Assembly (NCBI GenBank): GCA_035699745.1
Contig: DASSPH010000047.1
Location: 62,001-126,000 of the forward strand
Reading direction: 5' to 3'
DNA: 64,000 nt
Source of the DNA: Vicinamibacterales bacterium
Lineage (GTDB): Bacteria > Acidobacteriota > Vicinamibacteria > Vicinamibacterales > 2-12-FULL-66-21
Position 1 is the stretch's first letter. The number at the start of each line of letters is the position of its first letter. Position numbers and translations under genes: made by a program. The notes beneath the pieces are model-generated. The model had not been told where the DNA came from and did no database searches. It saw nothing but the letters and a program-made list of their open reading frames with translations. Positions 31,594 to 38,638 of the stretch are shown one piece after another.

Positions 31594-32175
31594 TCACGCG
31601 GAGCCGCCAGGCGCGGGGAACGCCGGCATCTGCATGACCCGGCGCGCCTGCTCCAGGTGCCGCCGATCGTGCGCCGCGATCAGGCGGCACGCGTCCAGCA
31701 CGCTGTAGGTGATGACGCGCAGGAACGGCGACGCCATGATCGTCCGCGCGGCGCGCGCCGCCTCCAGGCCGCCGATCCACGCCGCCGCCTCGCGCTGCTG
31801 ATCGGCAAACCTTCGAACCACGTCGTCGGCGACGTGGCTGGCGGCGGGACGCGCCGCCCCCGGCGCCGTCAGCTTACGCGTCGCGGTGGGCGTCAGCGAA
31901 CGGATCATCAGGCGCCCGAACATCCCGGGGAGGACCGGAAGCCGCTGCCAGATCGTGCGCGGCGCGGCCGGGTCGAGGGCCGCGCGGGCCGCGTCGAGCA
32001 TCATCCGGTTCGTCGTGAGCAGGTGCTCGAAGCATTGCGCAACGCCCCAGCGCGTTTCATCGGGCCGCCAGTTGAGCTGCCGCGCGTTCAGGTGGCCGAA
32101 GGTCTGCTGCGCGTCCCGCGCGATCTCGTCGAGATGGGCGCGTACCTCGGCCAGCGTCAAGGTCGTGTAGTCCAT
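31594..32175 (-). CDS. DinB-superfamily protein
   Basis: 193 residues. It has LTLAEVRAHLDEI, the DinB_2-type LNARQLNWRPDETRWGVAQCFEHL with the first histidine, and a C-terminal IAAHDRRHLEQARRVM giving the second histidine pair. Start ATG 32175 lies 20 bp after the stop of the MmcQ-type gene, so it is the last gene of a short operon (VOC, micro-ORF, MmcQ-DUF2255, DinB). Function unknown. Confidence 0.87.
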   Translation of the reverse strand: MDYTTLTLAEVRAHLDEIARDAQQTFGHLNARQLNWRPDETRWGVAQCFEHLLTTNRMMLDAARAALDPAAPRTIWQRLPVLPGMFGRLMIRSLTPTATRKLTAPGAARPAASHVADDVVRRFADQQREAAAWIGGLEAARAARTIMASPFLRVITYSVLDACRLIAAHDRRHLEQARRVMQMPAFPAPGGSA

Positions 32176-32195
32176 GGTCGGTGCTGTCAATCGGC

Positions 32196-32924
32196 TCAGC
32201 GCGCTGCGGCGCGCGGCAGGAACTCGACGGTGGCTTCGCGCCGCCGCTTCGACCGGAAGCCGCGCACGTACTTGCGCGAGCCCTGCGTCGGATACTTCGC
32301 GGCGTAGGCGCGCTCGACGGCGTCCCTGATCCGCGCCGACCGCACCGGACGCGCGCGCACGCGAATGGTCCGCCGCCCGACTTGGATCGCGCCGAGCGGA
32401 TCCTCGAGGAACGTGCGATACCAGCCGGCCGGCTTGAGCGACCACGACCGCGCATACACCCGGCCGCCGATCACGACCGGCCACACGCCGATGAACCGGT
32501 GGGTCGAGTTGGCGCCGGCGCGGACGCCGAGAATTTTCGCGGCAGCGATCGCCGCGACCACCGCCGGCGCAAACCCCGGAGCGGGCGTCGCGGCGCGTTT
32601 CGCGATCGGCCCCGCCCGTTCGGCGGTGTTGCGCCGCGCCAGCGTCAGCGCCTCGCCGACGGCCTCTTCGTCCGCACGCGCCAGCCAGACCGCCGTGCAG
32701 CCCTGGCGTCCCCACGCGCCGCTCTCCGGCGTGAACGCGCCCGGGCTGCGGCGCACGAAGTCCGCCTGCTGATCGGGCGTCAGCTTGACCATGCCGCGCT
32801 GTCCGTCGCCGCGCAGGCTTGCGAAGATGCGGCCGTCGGCGCGGAAATCCGGGTGGCCCATGTGGGCCCCTTCGGACGCCCCCGTCAATCCGAGCGCGAT
32901 GACACGGAACTCGTCGTCCGTCAT
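32196..32924 (-). CDS. MmcQ/YjbR-like domain fused to DUF2255
   Basis: 242 residues. Residues 1-105 match the MmcQ/YjbR fold (DDEFRVIALGLTGASEGAHM; FASLRGDGQRGMVKLTPDQQ), a CyaY-like DNA-binding-type domain. Residues about 130-225 match DUF2255 (HRFIGVWPVVIGGRVYARSW; GWYRTFLEDPLGAIQV). The two are normally separate proteins. ATG 32924 is chosen over GTG 32927 because GGAGG is 5 nt upstream of it; the ATG overlaps the stop of a 26-codon ORF (TGATG). Function unknown. Confidence 0.82.
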   Translation of the reverse strand: MTDDEFRVIALGLTGASEGAHMGHPDFRADGRIFASLRGDGQRGMVKLTPDQQADFVRRSPGAFTPESGAWGRQGCTAVWLARADEEAVGEALTLARRNTAERAGPIAKRAATPAPGFAPAVVAAIAAAKILGVRAGANSTHRFIGVWPVVIGGRVYARSWSLKPAGWYRTFLEDPLGAIQVGRRTIRVRARPVRSARIRDAVERAYAAKYPTQGSRKYVRGFRSKRRREATVEFLPRAAAR

Positions 32925-33004
32925 CACCGCCTCCGCGACACTGCCAGCGCGTAATCGCCGTTCAGCACCAGCAGGACGAGGACGACCAGGCGCGCGGGAT
33001 TCAT
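32924..33004 (-). CDS. Candidate 26-residue hydrophobic micro-protein bridging two genes
   Basis: The ATG at 33004 overlaps the VOC stop (ATGA) and the TGA overlaps the ATG of the MmcQ gene (TGATG). The peptide starts MNPARL, has a hydrophobic core LVVLVLLVLNGDYALAV and ends SRRR, so it could be a membrane micro-peptide. It also contains the GGAGG used by the next gene. It could instead be a chance ORF that simply couples translation through the 73-bp gap. No family is recognised. Confidence 0.4.
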   Translation of the reverse strand: MNPARLVVLVLLVLNGDYALAVSRRR

Positions 33005-33405
33005 GCCGCGGCCGGTTGCTGCAGCAGCATCCACGAGGTGCCGAAGCGATCGCGGAACATGGCGAAGCGGTTCGCGAAGGGCGTCTTCTCCAGCTTCATG
33101 AAGATCTCTCCTCCGTCCGTGAGCAGAGCATAGATCCGTTCGGCCTCGGCCTCGCCGTCGAGCGTCAGCGTGAGGTAGGCGCTGCGCATCGGCTCCGCGT
33201 TCGGCACGTCCGCCCCCATCAGCACGGCATTGCCGATCGCAATGCGGGCGTGGAGGATCTTGCCGCTCCACGCCTCCGGAATGTTGGGATTGGGCTGTTC
33301 GGCGTGCCGCACCATGCCGGTGATGCGTCCGCCAAGATGCCGTTCGTAGAACTGAAAGGCCTCTTCGCAGCGCCCGCGGTAGTTCACGTAAATGTCGAGT
33401 CGCAT
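33001..33405 (-). CDS. VOC-family (PhnB/glyoxalase-like) protein
   Basis: 134 residues with two beta-alpha-beta-beta-beta modules. It has YVNYRGRCEEAFQFYERHLG, ARIAIGNAVLMGADVP and FMKLEKTPFANRFAMFRDRFG, typical of the PhnB-like '3-demethylubiquinone-9-methyltransferase-like' VOC group. ATG 33405 is the first gene of the four-member unit. A TATCAT box at 33427-33432 lies 21 nt upstream. The substrate is unknown; PhnB-like proteins are mostly uncharacterised. Confidence 0.88.
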   Translation of the reverse strand: MRLDIYVNYRGRCEEAFQFYERHLGGRITGMVRHAEQPNPNIPEAWSGKILHARIAIGNAVLMGADVPNAEPMRSAYLTLTLDGEAEAERIYALLTDGGEIFMKLEKTPFANRFAMFRDRFGTSWMLLQQPAAA

Positions 33406-33455
33406 GTCTGTTCCGCCAGACCTCGGATGATAGCGCGCCGGCGGGGGCAAACGGA

Positions 33456-35258
33456 TCACGGCCGTTCGAGGCGCGCCGCCACCGCGGCGTGCCCCTTCCG
33501 CTGCGCCCAGGCGAGCGGCGTCGCCCACGGCATGCCGGCGCGGGCGGCATCCGCGCCACGGCTGAGGAGCAGATCCACCATCGCCAGCTGCCCGCGGCGG
33601 GCGGCCACGCCGAGCGGCGTCGAGCGGTATTCCTCGTCCACCGCGTCGATCGCGGCGCCGTGGTCGAGCAGCAGACGCGCCTTGCCCATCTCTCCCTCCG
33701 CTGCCATGTGATGCAGCAGCGTCAGGCGATGCCAGTTCATGTGGTTCGGGTCCATGCCGCGCTCGAGCAGGAACGCCGCGGTCGCTTCGTGCTTGAAGTA
33801 GTAGTACGGCGCCCACTTCGAGACCGGCGGCACGCGGGCGCCGAGGCGGATCAGGAACGCCAGCACATCGTGCGCGCCGGCGTTGGCGGGCCCGGCAAGG
33901 ATGCCGTCCCCCCATTCCTCGTCGTTCAGGATCGCCGGATCCGCCGCAATCAACCGCTCCGCGACGTCGAAGCGGCGCTCGATCACGGCGCGGCCGATGT
34001 CGTCGTGCCTGCCTCGCGATTCAATGCCGCCGTGCGCGCGGAGCAGCGCCAGCAGCGCCGGCTTGCCGCGCGCGATCATCATCGGCGTTCCGCTCGATTC
34101 GACCATGCCGTTCGGGTCGGCGCCGTGCCGCAGGAGCAGTTCCGCGAGATCGGCGCGATCCGCGTATGCCGCGGCCCACAGCGCGTGGCCGCGCGGCGCC
34201 CCTTCCTCCGGCAGCGCCGGATCCGCGCCGTGCTCGAGCAGCAGCCGCGCCAGCTCGAGGTCGCCGCGCCGCACCGCGCCCGAGATCGGGCGATGATGAT
34301 TCGTGTCTTCGTCGTTGGCCATGGCGCGGTCGCGCGCGAGCGAGCGGCGGACGAACGCGGCGTCGCCGAGCAGCGCGGCAAGGAACATCGTGTAGCGTGC
34401 GCCCCGCGCCAGCAGGAGATCGGCGATGGCGCGCCCTTCGGGGGACGGAGCCCCGGCGGCGGAGCCGGTCATCAGCGCGAGGTGGATGGGGCGATAGCCG
34501 TCGCCGCGGATCGCGTCGGCGTCGGCGCCGGCATCGAGCAGCATCCGCACCATCTCCATGCTGCGGCGGCGCGCCGCGTGGTGCAGCGCGGTGTCGCCGG
34601 TCTCGTTCGCCGCGGCCGCGAGGGCGGCATCTCTGGCGATCTCCGCCTGCACGCCGCTCAGATCCCCGTCCCTGGCCGCGTCGATGATGACGCGGGTTCC
34701 GTCGGCGACCCGAAATCGTGTCGCCAGGTGCCGCCGCACCAGATCGGCCACCTCCGCATGCTGGTGATCCTCCGCGATGGTGAGCAGCGAGTCGGCGAAC
34801 GGATAGCTGCGATACGCGAGGTCGGCGCCCCGCGCGATCAGCAGCTCCACGATTCGCCGGTGGCCTTCGCGCGCGGCGAAATGGATCGGCGGCGTGTAGT
34901 TGTACTCGACGATCGCCAGCCCGGGGGCGCGCGCGATCAAACGCTTCATGCCGGCCAGGTCGCCCGCGCGCGCCGCGACGAACGTCGCATACACGTCGTC
35001 GGTCGTCACCGTCGTGCCGTCCGGCAGGGCGTAGGGACGGCCGGGCCGCAGTTCCACCGGCCGGATCAGCGCGGCGGTGAGCGCCGCCCCGGTCCTGGCG
35101 CCGCGAACGTGTGCGAGGAGCCGATCCCATCGGGTGAAGCCGTACTCACGCGCGAGCAGCCGCTGCGCGTCCGACAGCCGGATGCCCTTGTCGCGCGCGA
35201 GGTCCTTGGCCTGTTTGCGGAGCTGTTCGATCGACGGACGGGATGGGAGGGAACGCAT
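33456..35258 (-). CDS. Ankyrin-repeat protein with 'QAKDL' N-terminal module
   Basis: 600 residues. An N-terminal helical module (IEQLRKQAKDLARDKGIRL; SDAQRLLAREYGFTRWDRLL) is followed by about 12 ankyrin repeats (for example TPPIHFAAREGHRRIVELLI, DTALHHAARRRSMEMVRMLL, RYTMFLAALLG). No signal peptide. Ankyrin repeats mediate protein binding; the partner is unknown. The start at 35258 follows AAAGGAGAT. The gene shares its N-terminal module and its RNA leader with the ankyrin gene at 53226-54500, so the two are likely paralogues under the same control. Confidence 0.92.
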   Translation of the reverse strand: MRSLPSRPSIEQLRKQAKDLARDKGIRLSDAQRLLAREYGFTRWDRLLAHVRGARTGAALTAALIRPVELRPGRPYALPDGTTVTTDDVYATFVAARAGDLAGMKRLIARAPGLAIVEYNYTPPIHFAAREGHRRIVELLIARGADLAYRSYPFADSLLTIAEDHQHAEVADLVRRHLATRFRVADGTRVIIDAARDGDLSGVQAEIARDAALAAAANETGDTALHHAARRRSMEMVRMLLDAGADADAIRGDGYRPIHLALMTGSAAGAPSPEGRAIADLLLARGARYTMFLAALLGDAAFVRRSLARDRAMANDEDTNHHRPISGAVRRGDLELARLLLEHGADPALPEEGAPRGHALWAAAYADRADLAELLLRHGADPNGMVESSGTPMMIARGKPALLALLRAHGGIESRGRHDDIGRAVIERRFDVAERLIAADPAILNDEEWGDGILAGPANAGAHDVLAFLIRLGARVPPVSKWAPYYYFKHEATAAFLLERGMDPNHMNWHRLTLLHHMAAEGEMGKARLLLDHGAAIDAVDEEYRSTPLGVAARRGQLAMVDLLLSRGADAARAGMPWATPLAWAQRKGHAAVAARLERP

Positions 35259-35379
35259 GGGATCTCCTTTCACAGCGCCCGTGTCCGCCAGCCGGGCTGA
35301 AAGAAGATCGAGAGACGGTCGATATTGCGCGCACAGGTGGGCTCGGCCCTTTCCGCGGACGGGATGCGCCCTGCGACGC
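35259..35379 (-). ncRNA. Candidate structured RNA leader of the ankyrin gene, copy A
   Basis: About 121 nt from a predicted start at 35379 to the ATG. In RNA order: hairpin GCGU-CGCAGG-GCGC (35379-35366); CCCGUCCGC (35363-35355); hairpin GGGC-CGA-GCCC (35349-35339); ACCUG (35338-35334); hairpin AUCGA-N7-UCGAU (35323-35307); GCGGAC plus GGG (35288-35278), pairing with CCCGUCCGC; then AAAGGAG and ATG. CCUG can also pair with CAGG of the first loop, making a pseudoknot. Every element recurs in copy B with base-pair changes that preserve pairing. It may be a riboswitch or a protein-binding leader; the ligand is unknown. Confidence 0.6.
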
Positions 35380-35385
35380 GTCCTC

Positions 35386-35414
35386 AGGCTACGGGGTCTC
35401 TGCCTCCGCGTCAA
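35386..35414 (-). promoter_or_regulatory. Sigma-70-type promoter of leader A (TTGACG-N17-TAGCCT)
   Basis: On the minus strand TTGACG (35414-35409) and TAGCCT (35391-35386) are separated by 17 nt, the best housekeeping promoter in the window. Transcription would start about 7 nt downstream, at the first base of the 5' hairpin (35379). Confidence 0.6.
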
Positions 35415-35426
35415 GGCGGCGCCGGA

Positions 35427-35762
35427 CTATGGCGCGCGGCCCGTGAGCTCGCCGAGCGGCGCGATCTTCACGTCGTCCATCGCACACCACCAGGCGTCGT
35501 GCTTGCCGAACCAGAGGGGATGGGTCTCGTGCAGCGGACACGCCGGCCAGGTCGGATCGATGAAGCAGTCGTGAATGTAGGTCTGGAGCCGATCGACGAT
35601 CGCCCGCGGGTCGTCGTCGGGCACGTTTCCCAGCCGGCGTTCGAGACGGGTGAATGCGGCGGCCTCGCGGCGGGCGGAGGCGCCCAGCGTCGCCTCGACG
35701 TCGCGGAGCACGAGTTCGACGACTTGCTCGTAGGTCACGGCAGGCCTCGGCCGCGACCGCAT
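35427..35762 (-). CDS. Uncharacterised protein with Cys/His/Trp C-terminal motif
   Basis: 111 residues. An alpha-helical N-terminus (TYEQVVELVLRDVEATLGA; RLERRLGNVPDDDPRAIVDR) is followed by a C-terminal stretch with C-x8-C-x2-H-x2-H and WWC (CFIDPTWPACPLHETHPLWF; HDAWWCAMDD), ending VKIAPLGELTG. This resembles a small zinc knuckle, but no family is recognised. ATG 35762 follows GGAGTAGG and is chosen over ATG 35792 for that reason. It diverges from the secreted protein at 35801. Confidence 0.7.
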   Translation of the reverse strand: MRSRPRPAVTYEQVVELVLRDVEATLGASARREAAAFTRLERRLGNVPDDDPRAIVDRLQTYIHDCFIDPTWPACPLHETHPLWFGKHDAWWCAMDDVKIAPLGELTGRAP

Positions 35763-35786
35763 CCTACTCCGATTTGCGTTGTCGGC

Positions 35787-35792
35787 TATCAT
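35787..35792 (+). promoter_or_regulatory. -10 box TATCAT for the secreted protein gene at 35801
   Basis: TATCAT ends 8 nt before ATG 35801, with no Shine-Dalgarno between; predicts a leader of about 1-2 nt. Confidence 0.5.
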
Positions 35793-35800
35793 CTGCGGTC

Positions 35801-36694
35801 ATGGGCCGCACACTGTCTGCGGTGCTGCTCGCCGGCGCGACGATCGTCGCGTTCGATACGATCGCGCGCGCGACCGCCGCGCAGGACCGCGCCGACGTCG
35901 CGGCGCTGATCGCGCGCGTCGGCGACCGCGTGGCCGCGTACTACCGTCGCGCCCAGCAACTCATCTGCACCGAGCAGTCGACCGTGACGCCGATCCGATC
36001 CGACTGGGGGCCGGACGGATTCGCCCGCATGGTCGAGTCCGAGCTGCGCGTCGAGATGGAGGGCGCCGACGGCGACGGACTGCCGGCGGCGCGCGTGACG
36101 CGTCAGATCCGCCGCATCAACGGGCGAGAACCGCGCGAGCGGGACGCCAGGGATCGCTCCGGCTGTACCGACCCGACACCCCAGTCGCCGGAAATGCTCA
36201 CCTTCCTGCTGCCCGGCTATCGTGAGGAATACCGGTTCACGGCAGTGCGGGATGGCCGCGAGCGTGATCGCGCCGCGCTCGTGATCGACTTCACCTCGAT
36301 GCAGCGGGCGAGCCGGCCGGAGCTGATCCGGGACGAGTACGGCCACGACGACTGCTTCGACTGGAAGGGACCGGTTGCCATCAGAGGACGGTTGTGGGTC
36401 GACGCGAGAACGCACGACGTGCTGCGGCTCGATCGGCACCTCACCGGCCCGACCGACATCCGGGTCCCGGAGCCGCTGCAGCGGAAGTACCGGTTCACAC
36501 CATGGCTCACGCTCGATCGCGACGACGTGACGCTGCGCTACAAGGAGGTCGCGTTCAGCGATCCCGACGAGACGCTGCTCCTGCCTGAGTCGATCGAAAT
36601 GGTCACGGTGGTGCGCAGCGGCTTGCAGTCCACCCGCCGCACGCAGGTCTTCAGCAGCTACCGCCGCTTCCTGACGGGAAGCCGAATCAAGTAG
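35801..36694 (+). CDS. Secreted protein of unknown function
   Basis: 297 residues. Signal peptide MGRTLSAVLLAGATIVAFDTIARATA, then a helical region (RVGDRVAAYYRRAQQLICTE) and a beta-rich body with GRLWVDARTHDVLRLDRHLTG, resembling LolA-like or outer-membrane-lipoprotein-sorting folds seen in many acidobacterial secreted proteins. Three or four cysteines may form disulfides. No enzyme signature is seen. It overlaps trmO tail-to-tail by 8 nt. Confidence 0.75.
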   Translation: MGRTLSAVLLAGATIVAFDTIARATAAQDRADVAALIARVGDRVAAYYRRAQQLICTEQSTVTPIRSDWGPDGFARMVESELRVEMEGADGDGLPAARVTRQIRRINGREPRERDARDRSGCTDPTPQSPEMLTFLLPGYREEYRFTAVRDGRERDRAALVIDFTSMQRASRPELIRDEYGHDDCFDWKGPVAIRGRLWVDARTHDVLRLDRHLTGPTDIRVPEPLQRKYRFTPWLTLDRDDVTLRYKEVAFSDPDETLLLPESIEMVTVVRSGLQSTRRTQVFSSYRRFLTGSRIK

Positions 36695-37157
36695 CCTTTC
36701 GCCTCGCCTCCGCCTCCGCGAGCCACCCGCGCCGGAGTGCGTCCTGGGGAACGCTGGACAGGTACGGTTTGATGTCGAGGATCGGCGTGCCATCGAGCAT
36801 GTCGACGCCGGCGACGCGCAAACGGCAGCCGTCCCGGCCGAGCAGCTCGACCACCGTCAGCCCGATCGGGTTCGGCCGCTGCGGCGATCGCGTGGCGAAC
36901 ACGCCATGCGGCCGATCGTCCGCAGGCGGCCACGCGGTCAGCTCCACATCGGCGACGCGATCGAAGTGCCACAGCACGTACAGATGCGAGAACCCCTCGA
37001 TATCGGCGAGCCCGGCCTGGTACCGCGGATCGATCTCGAGAACTCCTTCCGCTCGATGCTCCGCGCCGAGCCCCTTCGGGATCTCCGAGGTCTCGCGGAA
37101 CGGCGACCGCACGCGGCCAATCGAGGTGAAGGTCACGCTGGAAGGCGAAACAGCCAT
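36687..37157 (-). CDS. trmO: tRNA (N6-threonylcarbamoyladenosine(37)-N6)-methyltransferase TrmO
   Basis: 156 residues. It has FTSIGRVRSPF, the acidic-charge SDIEGFSHLYVLWHFDR-like motif (DIEGFSHLYVLWHFDR) and GVFATRSPQRPNPIGLTVVEL, all typical of TsaA/TrmO. The enzyme methylates t6A37 in tRNA-Thr using SAM. The C-terminal domain is short. ATG 37157 is chosen over an earlier ATG at 37172 because the TsaA core usually begins a few residues before FTSIG. It diverges from the J-domain gene with 41 bp between them. Confidence 0.9.
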   Translation of the reverse strand: MAVSPSSVTFTSIGRVRSPFRETSEIPKGLGAEHRAEGVLEIDPRYQAGLADIEGFSHLYVLWHFDRVADVELTAWPPADDRPHGVFATRSPQRPNPIGLTVVELLGRDGCRLRVAGVDMLDGTPILDIKPYLSSVPQDALRRGWLAEAEARRKAT

Positions 37158-37183
37158 GACACAGAATCGCATAACGCGGGTGT

Positions 37184-37189
37184 TAGCAT
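37184..37189 (+). promoter_or_regulatory. -10 box TAGCAT for the J-domain gene
   Basis: TAGCAT ends 9 nt before ATG 37199. No Shine-Dalgarno is visible between them. Confidence 0.45.
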
Positions 37190-37198
37190 TACCGGATC

Positions 37199-37936
37199 AT
37201 GCCGCTCGTCCGTTCGCAGCCTTCACCCGACGAGAACATGGAGCCGCTGCGCGCAAGGCTCGCCGAACTCCAGGCGCGCCTCGGCGAACGCTCGGCCGAA
37301 ATCGCGCGGGTGCAGGCGGACCTCCAGGCGTTCCGCCTCCGCTACCGGCGGGAAGTCGGCCAGCTGCACGAGGAGCTCGACGAACTGGAGCAGGCGATCG
37401 CCGAGGCAGAGCTCGGCGAGCTGTCCAGGCTGGTGGACGGCTCGCAAGGCCCGGCGCCGGCGGCTCCCACGGCCGGCCCGGCGGATACGCCGGCGCGTTT
37501 CACGTCCGACGCCGTTCGCCGGCTGTTCCGTGACGTCGCCAAGACGATTCATCCCGACCTCGCGGCCGACGAGCAGACCCGCGATCGGCGCCACCACCTG
37601 ATGATCGAAGCCAATCGCGCCTACGCGCTCGGCGACGAGGAGCGCCTGCGCTCGATCCTCGAGGCGTGGGAGCGAAGCCCCGAGGCGGTGCAGGGGACCG
37701 ATCCCGAGGCGGCGCGGGCGCGCCTGGTCAGACGCATCGCGCAGGTCGAAGAACAGCTCGAGTCATGCGCCGCCGACCTCGCCGGGATGCAGGCGACGCC
37801 GCTCTGGCAGCTGAAGACGATGGTCGACGCCGCCGCCGCGCGCGGCAAGGATCTGGTCGCCGACATGGTCCGCCGCCTGAAGCGCGACATCACCGCCGCC
37901 CGCAACCGCCTCGACGCGATGCGCTGGAATCCGTAG
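37199..37936 (+). CDS. Coiled-coil J-domain protein
   Basis: 245 residues. Residues about 15-75 form a coiled coil (LAELQARLGERSAEIARVQA; QLHEELDELEQAIAEAEL). A Pro/Ala linker precedes a J domain at about 104-155 with the HPD motif at 118-120 (LFRDVAKTIHPDLA). A second helical region follows (RRIAQVEEQLESCAADLAGM). The J domain should stimulate a DnaK-type chaperone; the rest probably chooses the client. No dnaK or grpE is nearby. It has no signal peptide. Confidence 0.85.
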   Translation: MPLVRSQPSPDENMEPLRARLAELQARLGERSAEIARVQADLQAFRLRYRREVGQLHEELDELEQAIAEAELGELSRLVDGSQGPAPAAPTAGPADTPARFTSDAVRRLFRDVAKTIHPDLAADEQTRDRRHHLMIEANRAYALGDEERLRSILEAWERSPEAVQGTDPEAARARLVRRIAQVEEQLESCAADLAGMQATPLWQLKTMVDAAAARGKDLVADMVRRLKRDITAARNRLDAMRWNP

Positions 37937-37939
37937 CGG

Positions 37940-38638
37940 TCACCACATCACGCGGGCGCCGGCACTGACCGCGAAGCGCGTCGACGATCGGTGTTCGTCC
38001 TGGAAGCCCGCGCCCGCCGGGCTGTCGCCGCGGCGCAGAACGAAATACCGCGGCTGGAGCACCACCGCGAGATGGGGCGCCGCCTGCACCGGCAGGTCAA
38101 CGCCCGCGACGATCGCCGGCGATCGCCCGTACAACGTGCGCTGCTCCGTCGCACACTTCGTTCGCGGCTCCTGCGGAGGCGTGCAACTGCCCCTGAAATG
38201 CTGGTGGACGAGGATCCCCGCGCCCCCGACCACGTCGACGGCCCAGGCCCCGCGCCCCGCCAGCCGGCCGCGCAGCACACCGGCAACGACGTGTTCCACT
38301 TCGCGTCCGGCGATCTGCGTGCGGCCGACCCCCACCACGGTCGAACCCGTCAACACACTCGGCTTCGAGTACTCGACGCCGGCACTCAGGCGCGACCCCA
38401 GACCGATGCCCGTGTCGATCGTCCACGTCCGCGAGGAGGCGTTCTGGTACAGGCGCATGCGCGCCTCGGGATCCCTCGTCGCAAAACCGAACGAGCCGCC
38501 GGCAAACGCCCGCGGCATGGGAGGAACCGCGTCACTGCCGGGCTGCCCGGCCGCGGCAATCGCCGTCGACAACCAACCGAACAGCACGAAGCAGCAGATG
38601 GGGACGCGGCCCGCCGGCACGCTGACGGTGGGCGGCAT
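37940..38638 (-). CDS. Predicted outer-membrane beta-barrel protein
   Basis: 232 residues. Signal peptide (FVLFGWLSTAIAAAGQ) and alternating beta strands such as AGVEYSKPSVLTGSTVVGVG, AVVLQPRYFVLRR and a C-terminal SAGARVMW ending in an aromatic, as barrel proteins do. Two cysteines (SCTPPQEPRTKC) may form a loop disulfide. Its ATG overlaps the stop of the TonB receptor (TGATG), so the two are translated together and may work together. The partial gene at the right edge ends similarly. Function unknown. Confidence 0.75.
   Translation of the reverse strand: MPPTVSVPAGRVPICCFVLFGWLSTAIAAAGQPGSDAVPPMPRAFAGGSFGFATRDPEARMRLYQNASSRTWTIDTGIGLGSRLSAGVEYSKPSVLTGSTVVGVGRTQIAGREVEHVVAGVLRGRLAGRGAWAVDVVGGAGILVHQHFRGSCTPPQEPRTKCATEQRTLYGRSPAIVAGVDLPVQAAPHLAVVLQPRYFVLRRGDSPAGAGFQDEHRSSTRFAVSAGARVMW

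Noticed and set aside
35259-35379. Assignment of the ankyrin leader to the cobalamin, TPP, SAM, fluoride, c-di-GMP or guanidine riboswitch classes
   Set aside because: None of their conserved core sequences (B12 box, CUGAGA, and similar) is found in either copy.
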